Shown here: in pieces, positions 1-9,620 of the stretch
Numbering within the stretch: position 1 is the stretch's first letter
How the letters are laid out: each line of letters starts with the position of its first letter
Assembly (NCBI RefSeq): GCF_001642805.2
Contig: NZ_CP016948.1
Span: 1,922,001-1,986,000, forward strand
Length of the DNA stretch: 64,000 nt
Origin: Serratia surfactantfaciens
Lineage (GTDB): Bacteria; Pseudomonadota; Gammaproteobacteria; Enterobacterales; Enterobacteriaceae
Direction of reading: 5' to 3'
Program-made: the position numbers and the translations under genes
The notes under the pieces: generated by a model
What the model was told of the DNA's origin: nothing
What the model saw: only the letters and a program-made list of their open reading frames with translations
The model's database searches: none

Positions 1-20
1 CCGTTAACATTGATTTCCAT
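1..20 (-). CDS. Possible start of a gene leaving the window on the left
   Basis: On the minus strand an ATG at 18-20 opens a reading frame (MEINVN...) that runs off the window after six codons. A purine-rich GAGGGA lies 10 nt upstream and could be a ribosome site, although the spacing is long. Nothing can be said about the product. This is only a plausible gene start. Confidence 0.25.
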
Positions 21-195
21 GGTGAAACTATCCCTCAAATTAACGGATTTAATCCGTAGCATCGTTGCCATGAGCAGCCAGGCAAGATATTTATCATTAT
101 CGTCAAAAGACCTGATAATGTTAAGGGAATGTAGCCGTGACGGCTTTAACGAAAAGTGGGTATTTTCTATAAATTTCCTATAGATAAGCCCGGTT
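21..195. other. Intergenic region left of tetR
   Basis: No gene is seen here. Two short inverted repeats are present: ACGGATT/AATCCGT at about 43-58 and CTATA/TATAG at about 168-184. The second lies just after the tetR stop codon, followed on the minus strand by AAAAT, and may be a weak tetR terminator. Confidence 0.4.
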
Positions 196-837
196 TTATG
201 GTTGCCCGCCGTGATTATTGTCGTTCGTCAATCCGGCTTCGGCACCGTCGACCAGCAGCCTGACGCCCGCCTCGAACAGCCTGTCTGCGCCCTTCTCCTG
301 CAATCCTTCCCAGCCTTCGCACAGCAGCGGGTAACGCCGACGGTCGGCCTCGTTCAGCGCGTCGTCAGGCTGCATTTGCTGTTCTTCCAGCACCCAGCCC
401 ACCACGAAGCGGCCAACGGCGAACAGCAGGTTAACCGCGCGTTCCGGCGTAAATCCCGCCCGGCACAACAGTGCCACCTTGGCCTCGATGATCGCGAACT
501 GCGGTTCCTGCGGACGGGTGCCGGCATGCAGGCGCGCACCGTCGCGGTAAGCCAGCAACGCGCGGCGAAAGTTGACCGCGTTGGCGGTGACCCAGGCTCG
601 CCAGGGCATGTCAGCGGGCATCTCTTCACGGTGATCCAGCATGATGGTTTCCGCCATCGCCTTCAGCAGCTCGGCCTTGTTCTTGAAATGCCAATAAAGC
701 GTGGGCGATTGTACGCCCAGATGTTGCGCCAGACGGCGGGTGCTCAGGGCGTCGATGCCGATGTCATTCAGCAGCTCCAGCGCCCCGCGCAGCACGGTTT
801 CGCGCGTTAAACGCGCCGCGGTATTTTTTTCGCTCAT
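196..837 (-). CDS. tetR(41): Tetracycline repressor TetR, Tet(41)-type
   Basis: A 213-aa TetR-family repressor. The N-terminal helix-turn-helix (STRRLAQHLGVQSPTLYWHF, about residues 32-51) matches the tetracycline-repressor class, and the rest is the TetR_C ligand-binding and dimer region. It is divergent from the efflux gene at 902, with two tet-operator-like palindromes in the 64-bp gap. The expected role is to repress both genes until tetracycline binds. The ATG at 835-837 follows directly after operator 1. The 41-class name is from memory of the S. marcescens pair and should be checked by alignment; the TetR assignment itself is firm. Confidence 0.9.
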   Translation of the reverse strand: MSEKNTAARLTRETVLRGALELLNDIGIDALSTRRLAQHLGVQSPTLYWHFKNKAELLKAMAETIMLDHREEMPADMPWRAWVTANAVNFRRALLAYRDGARLHAGTRPQEPQFAIIEAKVALLCRAGFTPERAVNLLFAVGRFVVGWVLEEQQMQPDDALNEADRRRYPLLCEGWEGLQEKGADRLFEAGVRLLVDGAEAGLTNDNNHGGQP

Positions 838-839
838 CT

Positions 840-857
840 CTCTATCACTGATAGGGT
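840..857. promoter_or_regulatory. tet operator O1 (tetR side)
   Basis: CTATCACTGATAG (842-854) is a palindrome matching the core of classical tet operators. It lies 4 nt before the tetR start, so bound repressor would block tetR expression. Confidence 0.85.
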
Positions 858-875
858 AACTGTGGAATACTCATT

Positions 876-894
876 ACTCTATCACTGTTAGAGT
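876..894. promoter_or_regulatory. tet operator O2 (tetA side)
   Basis: ACTCTATCACTGTTAGAGT is a 19-bp palindrome with perfect 6-bp outer arms (ACTCTA/TAGAGT), ending 7 nt before the tetA start codon. The spacing between O1 and O2 and their different cores follow the two-operator layout of tetR/tetA control regions. Confidence 0.85.
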
Positions 895-901
895 CACGAT
901 T

Positions 902-2083
902 TTGAAAAAACCTATGCTGGTTATTTTGTTGACGGTGCTGCTGGATGCGGTGGGCATCGGTCTGATCATGCCTATCCTGCCGGCGCTGTTGCGCTCGCTG
1001 GGCGGTCTCGATGCCGGCAGCGTGCATTACGGCGCTCTGTTGGCGGCCTATGCGTTGATGCAATTCCTGTTTTCACCAATCCTCGGCGCGCTGAGCGATC
1101 GTTTCGGCCGGCGCCCGGTGCTGTTGATTTCGCTCGCTGGCGCGGCGGCCGACTACCTGCTGATGGCGTTCGCGCCGACGCTGGCCTGGCTCTATCTGGG
1201 CCGGTTGCTGGCGGGCATCACCGGCGCCAACATGGCGGTCGCCACCGCCTATGTCACCGATATTACCCCTGCCGGCCAACGCGCGCGGCGTTTCGGCCTG
1301 GTGGGTGCCGTATTCGGCGTCGGCTTTATCGTCGGCCCGCTGCTCGGCGGCTCACTGGGCGAATGGCATCTGCATGCCCCCTTCCTGGCGGCGGCGGTGA
1401 TGAACGCCATCAACCTGGCGTTGGCGTTTTTCCTGTTGCCCGAATCGCGTAAACCCAGCTCCCGCACCGCCGAGAAAATCCGGCTTAATCCCTTTTCTTC
1501 ATTGCGGCGATTGCACGGCAAGCCGGGCCTGCTGCCGCTGGCCGGCATTTACCTGATCATGGCGCTGGCCTCTCAGGCGCCGGCTACGCTGTGGATTTTA
1601 TACGGTCAGGATCGCTTCGGCTGGAGCATGATGTTGGCGGGCCTGTCGCTGGCCGGTTACGGCGCCTGCCACGCGCTGTCGCAGGCCTTTGCCGTCGGCC
1701 CGCTGGTCGCACGGCTCGGCGAGCGCAAGGCGCTGCTGATCGGCCTGGCCGCCGACGCGCTGGGCATGCTGCTGCTGTCGATCGCCACGCGCGGCTGGGC
1801 GCCGTTCGTCCTGCTGCCGTTGTTTGCGGCGGGCGGCATGGCGTTGCCCGCGCTGCAGGCGCTGATGGCGCACAAGGTGGACGACGACCATCAGGGCGAG
1901 CTGCAGGGGACACTGTCCAGCATGGGCAGCCTGATCGGCGTCGCCGGGCCGCTGGTAGCGACGGCGCTGTACGCCGCCACGCGCGATGTCTGGCCCGGCC
2001 TGGTCTGGGCGCTGGCCGCCGCCCTGTATCTGCTGGCCCCGCCGCTGCTGGCACGTTCGCGCGCCAGGGATATGGCGCCGTAA
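902..2083 (+). CDS. tet(41): Tetracycline efflux MFS transporter, Tet(41)-type
   Basis: A 393-aa major facilitator protein with 12 predicted membrane segments that exchanges a tetracycline-metal complex for a proton across the inner membrane. The N-terminus (LLDAVGIGLIMPILPALLR) is the TetA signature, and the loop 2-3 motif GALSDRFGRRPVLL is the MFS motif A. The chosen start is the TTG at 902; an ATG at 914 is possible. It is divergent from tetR and controlled by operators O1 and O2. The gene is GC-rich like its neighbours and no mobile element is seen nearby, so it appears resident rather than recently acquired. Confidence 0.9.
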   Translation: MKKPMLVILLTVLLDAVGIGLIMPILPALLRSLGGLDAGSVHYGALLAAYALMQFLFSPILGALSDRFGRRPVLLISLAGAAADYLLMAFAPTLAWLYLGRLLAGITGANMAVATAYVTDITPAGQRARRFGLVGAVFGVGFIVGPLLGGSLGEWHLHAPFLAAAVMNAINLALAFFLLPESRKPSSRTAEKIRLNPFSSLRRLHGKPGLLPLAGIYLIMALASQAPATLWILYGQDRFGWSMMLAGLSLAGYGACHALSQAFAVGPLVARLGERKALLIGLAADALGMLLLSIATRGWAPFVLLPLFAAGGMALPALQALMAHKVDDDHQGELQGTLSSMGSLIGVAGPLVATALYAATRDVWPGLVWALAAALYLLAPPLLARSRARDMAP

Positions 2084-2229
2084 CTTTGCCAATCTTTAGC
2101 TTTGGAAAGCAAAAACCGGCATTTTGCCGCCGGAATAAGCTGACCTATGCTGACACTGTGTGATGAAACGCGTTTTCATGGCATGTCTTCCGGAACGTTT
2201 TGCTTTAATTTGTTCGTCGTGAACTCTGG

Positions 2230-2260
2230 GCCGCCCCTGACTGGTGCGGCTTTTCTTTTG
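2230..2260 (+). terminator. Rho-independent terminator-like hairpin
   Basis: GCCGC (2230-2234) and GCGGC (2246-2250) form a stem followed by TTTTCTTTTG. It lies downstream of tet(41) and upstream of the RpiR-family gene. The interval 2084-2340 otherwise shows no gene. Confidence 0.6.
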
Positions 2261-2340
2261 CTTCGGCAGTGCCAGCGGCGGTGAATTTTGCTATGTTAAC
2301 CTGCAGATAAGCTTCCCGTTTCCAGCCGCCGGACCGACTC

Positions 2341-3075
2341 ATGTTCACCCATAAAGCAATCGCCGAGCTCAACGCCCTGGAGCTGATGGTTTATAACTAC
2401 GTCAGCAAACACAAAAATCAGGTGATGTACATGACCATCCGCGAGCTGGCGGAGGCCGCCGGCGTGTCCACCACCACCGTGCTGCGGTTTTGCAAAAAAA
2501 TGGGCTGTGACGGCTATTCGGAATTTCGCATCCGTTTCAAACTGTACCTCGAGCAAAGCGACGCGCCGCCGATCGATTCCGGCATCGGCGAAATCCTCAG
2601 CTTTTTTAAAAGCGTCAGCAACGAAGAGTTTAATCAGCTGATCGATCAGGCGGTGCAGCATATCGCCGCCGCCGAGCGAATTATTTTCGTCGGCATCAGT
2701 ACGTCAGGCGCATTGGGGAAATATGGCGCGCGTTTCTTCTCCAACGTCGGGAAATTCAGCACCCATATCGACGATCCTTATTATCCGGTCAACAGCGATA
2801 TGTATAAAAACGCGGTGGCGATCATGCTGTCGGTCTCCGGCGAGACCGAAGAGATCCTGCGGTTGGCGAGCCAGTTCAGCCTGCACCACTGCAAAATCAT
2901 CAGCATCACCAACAACGAAACCTCTTCACTGGCGCGGCTGGCGGACTTTAACCTCTCTTACCACGTTCCGCAGCATTTGATCGGCGGCCATCATAATATT
3001 ACCACGCAGATCCCCGTGCTTTACATTATTGAAACCATCGGTAAACGGCTCGGGCATATTAATTCGGCAAAATAA
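2341..3075 (+). CDS. RpiR/MurR-family transcription regulator
   Basis: A 244-aa regulator with an N-terminal HTH_6 DNA-binding domain (about residues 1-75, including TIRELAEAAGVSTTTVLRFC) and a C-terminal SIS sugar-phosphate-binding domain (about 105-235, with FVGISTSGALGKYGARF). Members sense phosphosugars and regulate sugar-phosphate genes next to them. Here the next gene is 6-phospho-beta-glucosidase, so a phospho-beta-glucoside or glucose-6-phosphate effector is likely (inference). A 9-bp inverted repeat between the two genes is the candidate operator. The protein is somewhat shorter than the usual 280 aa. Confidence 0.85.
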   Translation: MFTHKAIAELNALELMVYNYVSKHKNQVMYMTIRELAEAAGVSTTTVLRFCKKMGCDGYSEFRIRFKLYLEQSDAPPIDSGIGEILSFFKSVSNEEFNQLIDQAVQHIAAAERIIFVGISTSGALGKYGARFFSNVGKFSTHIDDPYYPVNSDMYKNAVAIMLSVSGETEEILRLASQFSLHHCKIISITNNETSSLARLADFNLSYHVPQHLIGGHHNITTQIPVLYIIETIGKRLGHINSAK

Positions 3076-3097
3076 AACAGGCTGTTTTTTTATTGTG

Positions 3098-3123
3098 ACA
3101 AATCACTTTTCACGGTGATTTGT
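3098..3123. promoter_or_regulatory. Inverted repeat, candidate RpiR operator before bglA
   Basis: ACAAATCAC (3098-3106) and GTGATTTGT (3115-3123) form a perfect 9-bp inverted repeat with 8 nt between the arms, about 90 bp upstream of bglA. A short AAACAGGCTGTTTTTTT terminator for the regulator gene lies just before it. Confidence 0.55.
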
Positions 3124-3193
3124 TATATCGTGACATTTCTTTCGGTATTGGTACTCTATTCTCAACGCAGCGTGATTACCCTTCATTAAATAA

Positions 3194-4642
<1,449 letters not shown>

Positions 4643-4660
4643 CGGCGCGGCAGACGATCA

Positions 4661-4684
4661 GGGGCGATGTTCGCCCCTTTTTTA
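4661..4684 (+). terminator. bglA terminator
   Basis: GGGGCGA (4661-4667) and TCGCCCC (4671-4677) form a stem followed by TTTTTT. It lies 19 nt after the bglA stop codon and also faces the end of the convergent dsdA. Confidence 0.85.
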
Positions 4685-4691
4685 TTGCGCC

Positions 4692-6029
4692 TTATTCCGC
4701 CGTCTGCCCGGCGGTGAGGTACTTCGCCATTTCCACCGGCGGCACCATGCCGCCGCCGGTCGCCCACACCAGATGCGTCGCCTGCGCCAGACTCTCCGCG
4801 CTCACGCCTTGCCCGCTCAGTGGTTGCGCATTGGCCGCCATGCGCCACGGCCCGGCCATGCCGGCCAGCGCGGACGGCTCCAACTGGATATGTTCGTGCC
4901 GATCCAACAACCCGAGCAACGCGAACATCTCCTCGTCGCTCAGGGTGTAAAACGCGCTCAGCAGGCGTTCCATCGCCCGGCCGACAAAGCCGGAGGCGCG
5001 CCCCACCGCCAATCCGTCCGCCGCTGTGCGGTTGTCGATGCCGAGATCTTGCACCGCAATCCCGTCATGCAGCCCGCTGTAAACCCCGAGCAGCATGCAG
5101 GGCGAATGGGTCGGCTCGGCGAAAACGCAGTGAACGTGATCGCCGAACGCCAGCTTGAGGCCAAACGCCACGCCGCCCGGCCCGCCGCCGACGCCGCACG
5201 GCAGATAAACGAACAGCGGATGCTGCGCGTCCACCACGATGCCCTGTTCGGCGAACTGCCGCTTCAGGCGGCCGCCGGCCACCGCATAACCGAGGAACAG
5301 GGTTTGCGAGTTTTCATCGTCGATAAAGAAACAACGCGGATCGTTCGCCGCCTGTTTGCGGCCCTGCTCCACCGCCACGCCGTAATCTTCGGCGTATTCC
5401 ACCACCGTCACGCCGTTGTCGCGCAGCTTCTGCTTCTTCCACGCCCGCGCATCCGCCGACATGTGCACGCTGACGTCAAATCCCAGGCGGGCGCTGATGA
5501 TGCCGATGGATAATCCCAGATTGCCCGTCGATCCGACGGCGATACGGTATTGGCTGAAGAACTGACGGAACTCGTCGGAAAACAACCGGGCGTAGTCATC
5601 ACCGGTCTGCAGCAGCCCCGCCTCCAGCGCCAGCTTCTCCGCGTGCGTCAGCACTTCATAGATGCCGCCGCGCGCCTTGATTGAACCGGAGATCGGCAGA
5701 TGACTGTCCTTTTTCAACAGCAGTTTCCCACCCAGAGTTTGCCCGTAGCGGCGATCCAGCGCCTGCTGCATGGCGGGGATCGCCACCAGTTCGGATTCGA
5801 TGATCCCGCCAGTGGGCTGGGTTTCCGGGAAGGCCGCGGCGAGATATGGCGCAAAGCGCGCCAGGCGCTGCTCGGCTTCGACCACGTCGGCGGCGCTCAG
5901 CCCGACATGAGGCAGCCCTGCGGCCAGCGTGGTCGCACGCGGATTGAACCAGGTGATCGGCTCAAGAGCAACCATGCGTTGCAGCAGCGGATGCTGCGCG
6001 ATCCACGGTTGAATCTGTGATTGGTGCAT
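4692..6029 (-). CDS. dsdA: D-serine ammonia-lyase DsdA
   Basis: A 445-aa PLP enzyme converting D-serine to pyruvate and ammonia. The PLP lysine is K118 in SGSIKARGG, at the same number as in E. coli DsdA. The glycine loop [11 protein letters not shown] and the phosphate-binding [10 protein letters not shown] are both present. The ATG at 6027-6029 (MHQSQIQPW) was chosen over upstream starts because it gives the family length and has AGGGA before it. E. coli dsdC and dsdX neighbours are missing, so uptake and regulation differ from E. coli. Confidence 0.95.
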   Translation of the reverse strand: MHQSQIQPWIAQHPLLQRMVALEPITWFNPRATTLAAGLPHVGLSAADVVEAEQRLARFAPYLAAAFPETQPTGGIIESELVAIPAMQQALDRRYGQTLGGKLLLKKDSHLPISGSIKARGGIYEVLTHAEKLALEAGLLQTGDDYARLFSDEFRQFFSQYRIAVGSTGNLGLSIGIISARLGFDVSVHMSADARAWKKQKLRDNGVTVVEYAEDYGVAVEQGRKQAANDPRCFFIDDENSQTLFLGYAVAGGRLKRQFAEQGIVVDAQHPLFVYLPCGVGGGPGGVAFGLKLAFGDHVHCVFAEPTHSPCMLLGVYSGLHDGIAVQDLGIDNRTAADGLAVGRASGFVGRAMERLLSAFYTLSDEEMFALLGLLDRHEHIQLEPSALAGMAGPWRMAANAQPLSGQGVSAESLAQATHLVWATGGGMVPPVEMAKYLTAGQTAE

Positions 6030-6137
6030 AAGTGTCCCTGACTGAGTTGGCATTGCCGTCACCATGCCGCGAACGCCGGCGGCTGACAAATGATAAATTC
6101 TGCTCTTGAGATGCAACAGATTGATGCAAACCCGGCG

Positions 6138-6827
6138 CTACCCGGCGGCGACGCCAAACAACATGCCGACGCCGGAGGAGACCGCCATCGCCAGGGCGCT
6201 CCAGATGAGGATGCGCGCGACGCCCGGCAAGATCGGCGCCCCGCCGGTTTTTGCGGCGATGCCGCCGAGCACGCCGAGGGAAATCAGCGCCGAGACCACC
6301 AGCGCCGGCCGCGTCCAGTCGAGCGGCGCCCACAGCGCCACCAGTAGCGGCAACAGCGCGCCGAGGGAGAAACTCAGCGCCGACGCTAACGCTGCCTGCA
6401 GCGGCCGGGCGCGCGTGGCGGAGGAAATGCCCAGCTCGTCGCGCGCATGCGCCTCCAGCGCATCGTGCGCCATCAGCTTTTCCGCTACCTGCCGGGCCAG
6501 CGCCGGATCCAGGCCGCGATGCACGTAGATTGACGTCAGTTCACGAAACTCCCCCGGGTAGTCTTCAAGCAGCTCCGCCTGCTCCTCAGCCAGGGCAGCC
6601 TTTTCGGTATCCGCCTGCGACGATACCGACACATACTCGCCGGTGGCCATCGACATCGCGCCCGCCACCCACCCGGCGACGCCGGCGATCATCAACGCGG
6701 AATGCGAGGCGCTGGCCGCCGCCACGCCCAGCAGCAGGCTGGCCGTTGAGACAATGCCGTCGTTGGCGCCGAGCACCGCCGCCCGCAGCCAGCCGATGCG
6801 CTCAATACTGTGCCGCTCTCGGTGCAT
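6138..6827 (-). CDS. VIT1/CCC1-family membrane transporter
   Basis: A 229-aa membrane protein of the VIT (vacuolar iron transporter) family. The N-terminus ERIGWLRAAVLGANDGIVST and the motif AGWVAGAMSMATGEYVSVSSQ are family signatures. A charged central helix pair (about residues 70-140, rich in E, D and H) is the probable metal-binding part, followed by three C-terminal membrane segments. Family members move Fe2+ or Mn2+; the substrate here is not known. The start has a strong GGAGAG ribosome site. It is divergent in function from dsdA and probably transcribed alone. Confidence 0.85.
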   Translation of the reverse strand: MHRERHSIERIGWLRAAVLGANDGIVSTASLLLGVAAASASHSALMIAGVAGWVAGAMSMATGEYVSVSSQADTEKAALAEEQAELLEDYPGEFRELTSIYVHRGLDPALARQVAEKLMAHDALEAHARDELGISSATRARPLQAALASALSFSLGALLPLLVALWAPLDWTRPALVVSALISLGVLGGIAAKTGGAPILPGVARILIWSALAMAVSSGVGMLFGVAAG

Positions 6828-6853
6828 CCGTTCTCTCCTTCTCGATCTTGCCG

Positions 6854-7327
6854 CTAGTCTCGCGCCGCCGCTTCCAGGCCGGCGATGTCGATTTTGCCCA
6901 TCAATAGCATCGCTTCCGTCACCCGCCGCACGCGGGCGGCGTCAGGGTCGTTCATCAACTCCGTCAGACGCCGCGGCACAATCTGCCAGCACAGCCCCCA
7001 ACGATCGCGCAGCCAACCGCACTGCTCCGCCTCGCCGCCTTCGCTCAGCGTATCCCACAGCCGGTCGACCTCCGCCTGATCGTCGCACTCCACCATCACG
7101 GAGAAACTGTGGTTGAACGGATCCAGCGGCCCGGCTTCGATCGCCGCGTAGCGCTGGTCGCCCAGGGTGAAGGAGGCCAGCTTCACGCTGCCGGCCGGGC
7201 CGCTCGGCGTATCCGCCGGCAGATCGGAAAACCAGTTCACGGACGAACCGGGAATCAGCGCGACATAGCAGTTCAGCGCCGCCTCCATGTCTTTTTCAAA
7301 CCACAGATGTTGCGTAATTCTGGCCAT
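6854..7327 (-). CDS. VOC-family protein (PhnB-like)
   Basis: A 157-aa protein of the vicinal-oxygen-chelate fold, PhnB or 3-demethylubiquinone methyltransferase-like subgroup. The pattern ITQHLWFEKDMEAALNCYVALIPGS and the terminal FMxxMKK-like block (MLLMGKIDIAGLE) are typical. No enzymatic role has been shown for this subgroup to my knowledge. The start at 7327 has GGAGG at the right distance. It begins 11 nt after the stop of the DUF1428 gene and is probably in one transcript with it. Confidence 0.75.
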   Translation of the reverse strand: MARITQHLWFEKDMEAALNCYVALIPGSSVNWFSDLPADTPSGPAGSVKLASFTLGDQRYAAIEAGPLDPFNHSFSVMVECDDQAEVDRLWDTLSEGGEAEQCGWLRDRWGLCWQIVPRRLTELMNDPDAARVRRVTEAMLLMGKIDIAGLEAAARD

Positions 7328-7338
7328 CTGCGCCTCCT

Positions 7339-7689
7339 TCACTCATCAAGGATTGGCGCGAACCCGCCAAAGATCATGCGCTTGCCGTCAAACGGCATCT
7401 CGCCCAGCGCCTTCATGCGCGGATCGCTCATCATTTTCTCGTTGGCGGCGTCGCGCACCGCCTTGGAGGGATACTCGATCCAGCTGAACACCACCACTTC
7501 GCCTTCCTGCGCCTTCACCGCGCCGCGAAAGTCGGTCAGTTTGCCGTCGGGCACATCATCACCCCAACACTCCACGATGCGCGTGGCGCCAAACTCTTTG
7601 AACAATGGCACCGTTGCAGCCGCCAACCGGTGATACGCCTCCTTGTTGGCGGCCGGCACCGCCACCACAAACCCGTCGATGTATTTCAT
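7339..7689 (-). CDS. DUF1428-family protein (YbaA-like)
   Basis: A 116-aa protein opening MKYIDGFVVAVPAANKEAYH, typical of DUF1428 (E. coli YbaA), a ferredoxin-like dimeric alpha/beta barrel fold without a known reaction. It ends with MPFDGKRMIFGGFAPI, the conserved family tail. The start at 7689 has AGAGGA upstream; longer in-frame extensions are not convincing. It is probably the first gene of a two-gene unit with the VOC protein. Confidence 0.8.
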   Translation of the reverse strand: MKYIDGFVVAVPAANKEAYHRLAAATVPLFKEFGATRIVECWGDDVPDGKLTDFRGAVKAQEGEVVVFSWIEYPSKAVRDAANEKMMSDPRMKALGEMPFDGKRMIFGGFAPILDE

Positions 7690-7792
7690 CCTGGCATCCT
7701 CTTGTCTGTTTAAGGACAGTCGGTTTAACGCAGGCGGAGTTGCCTGCACCCCCTACCAGTTTAGACGGCGGGGGCGCTGCGCGGATCGCAAG

Positions 7793-9235
7793 TTAGCGGC
7801 CGGGGGCCGGCGGCGGGTAAGACTCAGGCGTGGCGACCCGGTTGCGGCCGGCATTTTTTGCTTTGTATACCGCCAGATCCGCCAGTTTCAGCAGATCCGC
7901 CAGGCTATGGCCGGAACCGCCCGTACAGGTCACCATGCCGATGCTGACGGTGATCTGCAGCGGATGGCCGGCCGGCATGGTGATCGACTCCGCTTCGATG
8001 CGTTGCCGCAGCCGTTCGGCCAGCTGCAATCCCTGCTGAGGCTGGCCGAGCGTCGAGACGATGGCAAACTCTTCGCCACCCATGCGGCCAAATAGATCAT
8101 TGACGCTCAGATCGGCGGCGATCGCGCGGGTAAAAGCCATCAGCGCCTGATCGCCGCCGGCGTGGCCGAAACGGTCATTAATCGATTTGAAATAGTCGAT
8201 ATCGAGCATCATGACGCAAACCAGCTCGCCTTTTTGGTCAATCACCCGTTCGCCGCGCTGCATAAACGCATTGCGCGTCAACACATGCGTCAACGCGTCG
8301 TGATTCGCCACATGCTCCAGGGTGCGCAACAGCGCATTGCGCGCATAGTTCATGCTGGCGACGGCGATCGGCCCCAGCGCCAACAGCGCAATGCCCAAAC
8401 GCATCGACACCGCGTTCTGCAACACCTTCATATCGAGCGTCGTGCTCAACAGCCCGAAATCGATCGCCAGATGGCACCACAGCACATAAACCAGCACCGC
8501 GATCATGGTGCTGAACAGTGAAAAGGACATCGCCAGCCACAGCAGCACCGGCATTGGAAAGATCACCGCGCCGGGCCCGCCGATCAGCACGCTGCAAACC
8601 GCCGCCAGCGCCAGCAGCGCCAACACCGCAAGTTTTTGCCCCGCCTGCGGCCATTGGCTGCGCTGCATCAGCATGGCGCAAGCCGCGCGCAGGCGATGTC
8701 GCCAATCGATGGGAAACACCAGAATGAACGGCATCAGCGTGACGTAATTGGTGAATTCGGACGAGAACCACAGCGCCAGGGAGGTCAAATAGGGTCTGCC
8801 GAACAGCCACTGAGAGGCGACGGCGCCCGCCACGCCGGTGACGGCAGCGGCGGCCAGGCAGATGCCGAACAGATACATGCTGGAGGCGCCGCGCTGCAAC
8901 ATGCGCGCCGGTGGCGACAGCCGCATGAACAGCCAATACCCTGCCACCACGCCGGAAAGATTGGCGGCATTCAACAGCAGCGCCTTTTCCAGCGAACTGC
9001 CGGTCAACAGGTCCGCCGCCAGATAGCCCAGCACCGCCATGCCCCAGCCGGCGCAGGTGGCCCACTGCGGGCGGCGCACCAAAACGGCCAGCAGCACGGC
9101 GTTTACCGGCCAGAATATCGCCAGAAAGCTGCCGGGACGGCTCACGATACCCAGCAGGCACAGCGCAAACACCAGCAAAAAGATGAGGGTCGCGGGCCAG
9201 ATTTTACGGGTATCGGACAACGGGATGGTTTGCAT
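7793..9235 (-). CDS. Diguanylate cyclase with MASE1 sensor
   Basis: A 480-aa inner-membrane protein with an N-terminal MASE1 region (about residues 10-300, eight or so hydrophobic segments, with FWPVNAVLLAVLVRRP) and a C-terminal GGDEF domain. The active site reads GRMGGEEFAIV, so it should make cyclic di-GMP. The RxxD inhibitory site that normally lies five residues upstream reads SVND here, so product inhibition is probably absent. The start at 9235 (MQTIPLSDTRKIW) is chosen because it begins just before the first membrane segment. It stands alone and the signal sensed is unknown. Confidence 0.88.
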   Translation of the reverse strand: MQTIPLSDTRKIWPATLIFLLVFALCLLGIVSRPGSFLAIFWPVNAVLLAVLVRRPQWATCAGWGMAVLGYLAADLLTGSSLEKALLLNAANLSGVVAGYWLFMRLSPPARMLQRGASSMYLFGICLAAAAVTGVAGAVASQWLFGRPYLTSLALWFSSEFTNYVTLMPFILVFPIDWRHRLRAACAMLMQRSQWPQAGQKLAVLALLALAAVCSVLIGGPGAVIFPMPVLLWLAMSFSLFSTMIAVLVYVLWCHLAIDFGLLSTTLDMKVLQNAVSMRLGIALLALGPIAVASMNYARNALLRTLEHVANHDALTHVLTRNAFMQRGERVIDQKGELVCVMMLDIDYFKSINDRFGHAGGDQALMAFTRAIAADLSVNDLFGRMGGEEFAIVSTLGQPQQGLQLAERLRQRIEAESITMPAGHPLQITVSIGMVTCTGGSGHSLADLLKLADLAVYKAKNAGRNRVATPESYPPPAPGR

Positions 9236-9570
9236 CTTGGATCCAGAGACTTTCGCTAGCGTAAAGTGACAGTCTTTTCGCGTCACAACCGTCGAACAAG
9301 GAGAACACACACGGCCGACCCGGCTATATTGCCAGTTTTGCCAGCGCGGGCATCTGTTTATTCATCAAGGGAAAATATATTTGTGTATCAATATATTGAC
9401 GGCAACCAGCTACCAGACGCAGAAACTGCCGAAACGCTGCCGTCACCTCGATCTTTGTGGCCAATCCGGCGAATTTATACCGGCAAAACCGCCATGCTTT
9501 TCACTGATGGCAAAATAAAATCTTGCAATGCGCGAAGGGCGCCAACTTCCTCTATCTAATTTCATCAAAT
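9236..9570. other. Intergenic region without a convincing gene
   Basis: The interval lies between the divergent diguanylate cyclase and TonB-receptor genes. A 97-codon open frame on the plus strand (9266-9559) has no family resemblance and no good ribosome site and is not accepted as a gene. Confidence 0.6.
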
Positions 9571-9598
9571 GATAATTATAATGATAATCGTTACTATT
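9571..9598. promoter_or_regulatory. Fur box upstream of the TonB-dependent receptor
   Basis: GATAATTATAATGATAATCG (9571-9590) followed by TTACTATT contains overlapping hexamer repeats of the Fur consensus. It ends 23 nt before the receptor start and would repress the gene under iron-replete conditions. Confidence 0.85.
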
Positions 9599-9620
9599 TA
9601 TTATTTTACCATGGAATGAT

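Noticed and set aside
9266-9559. 97-codon frame upstream of the TonB-receptor gene
   Set aside because: No ribosome site or family likeness is seen, and it runs through a promoter region up to the Fur box.
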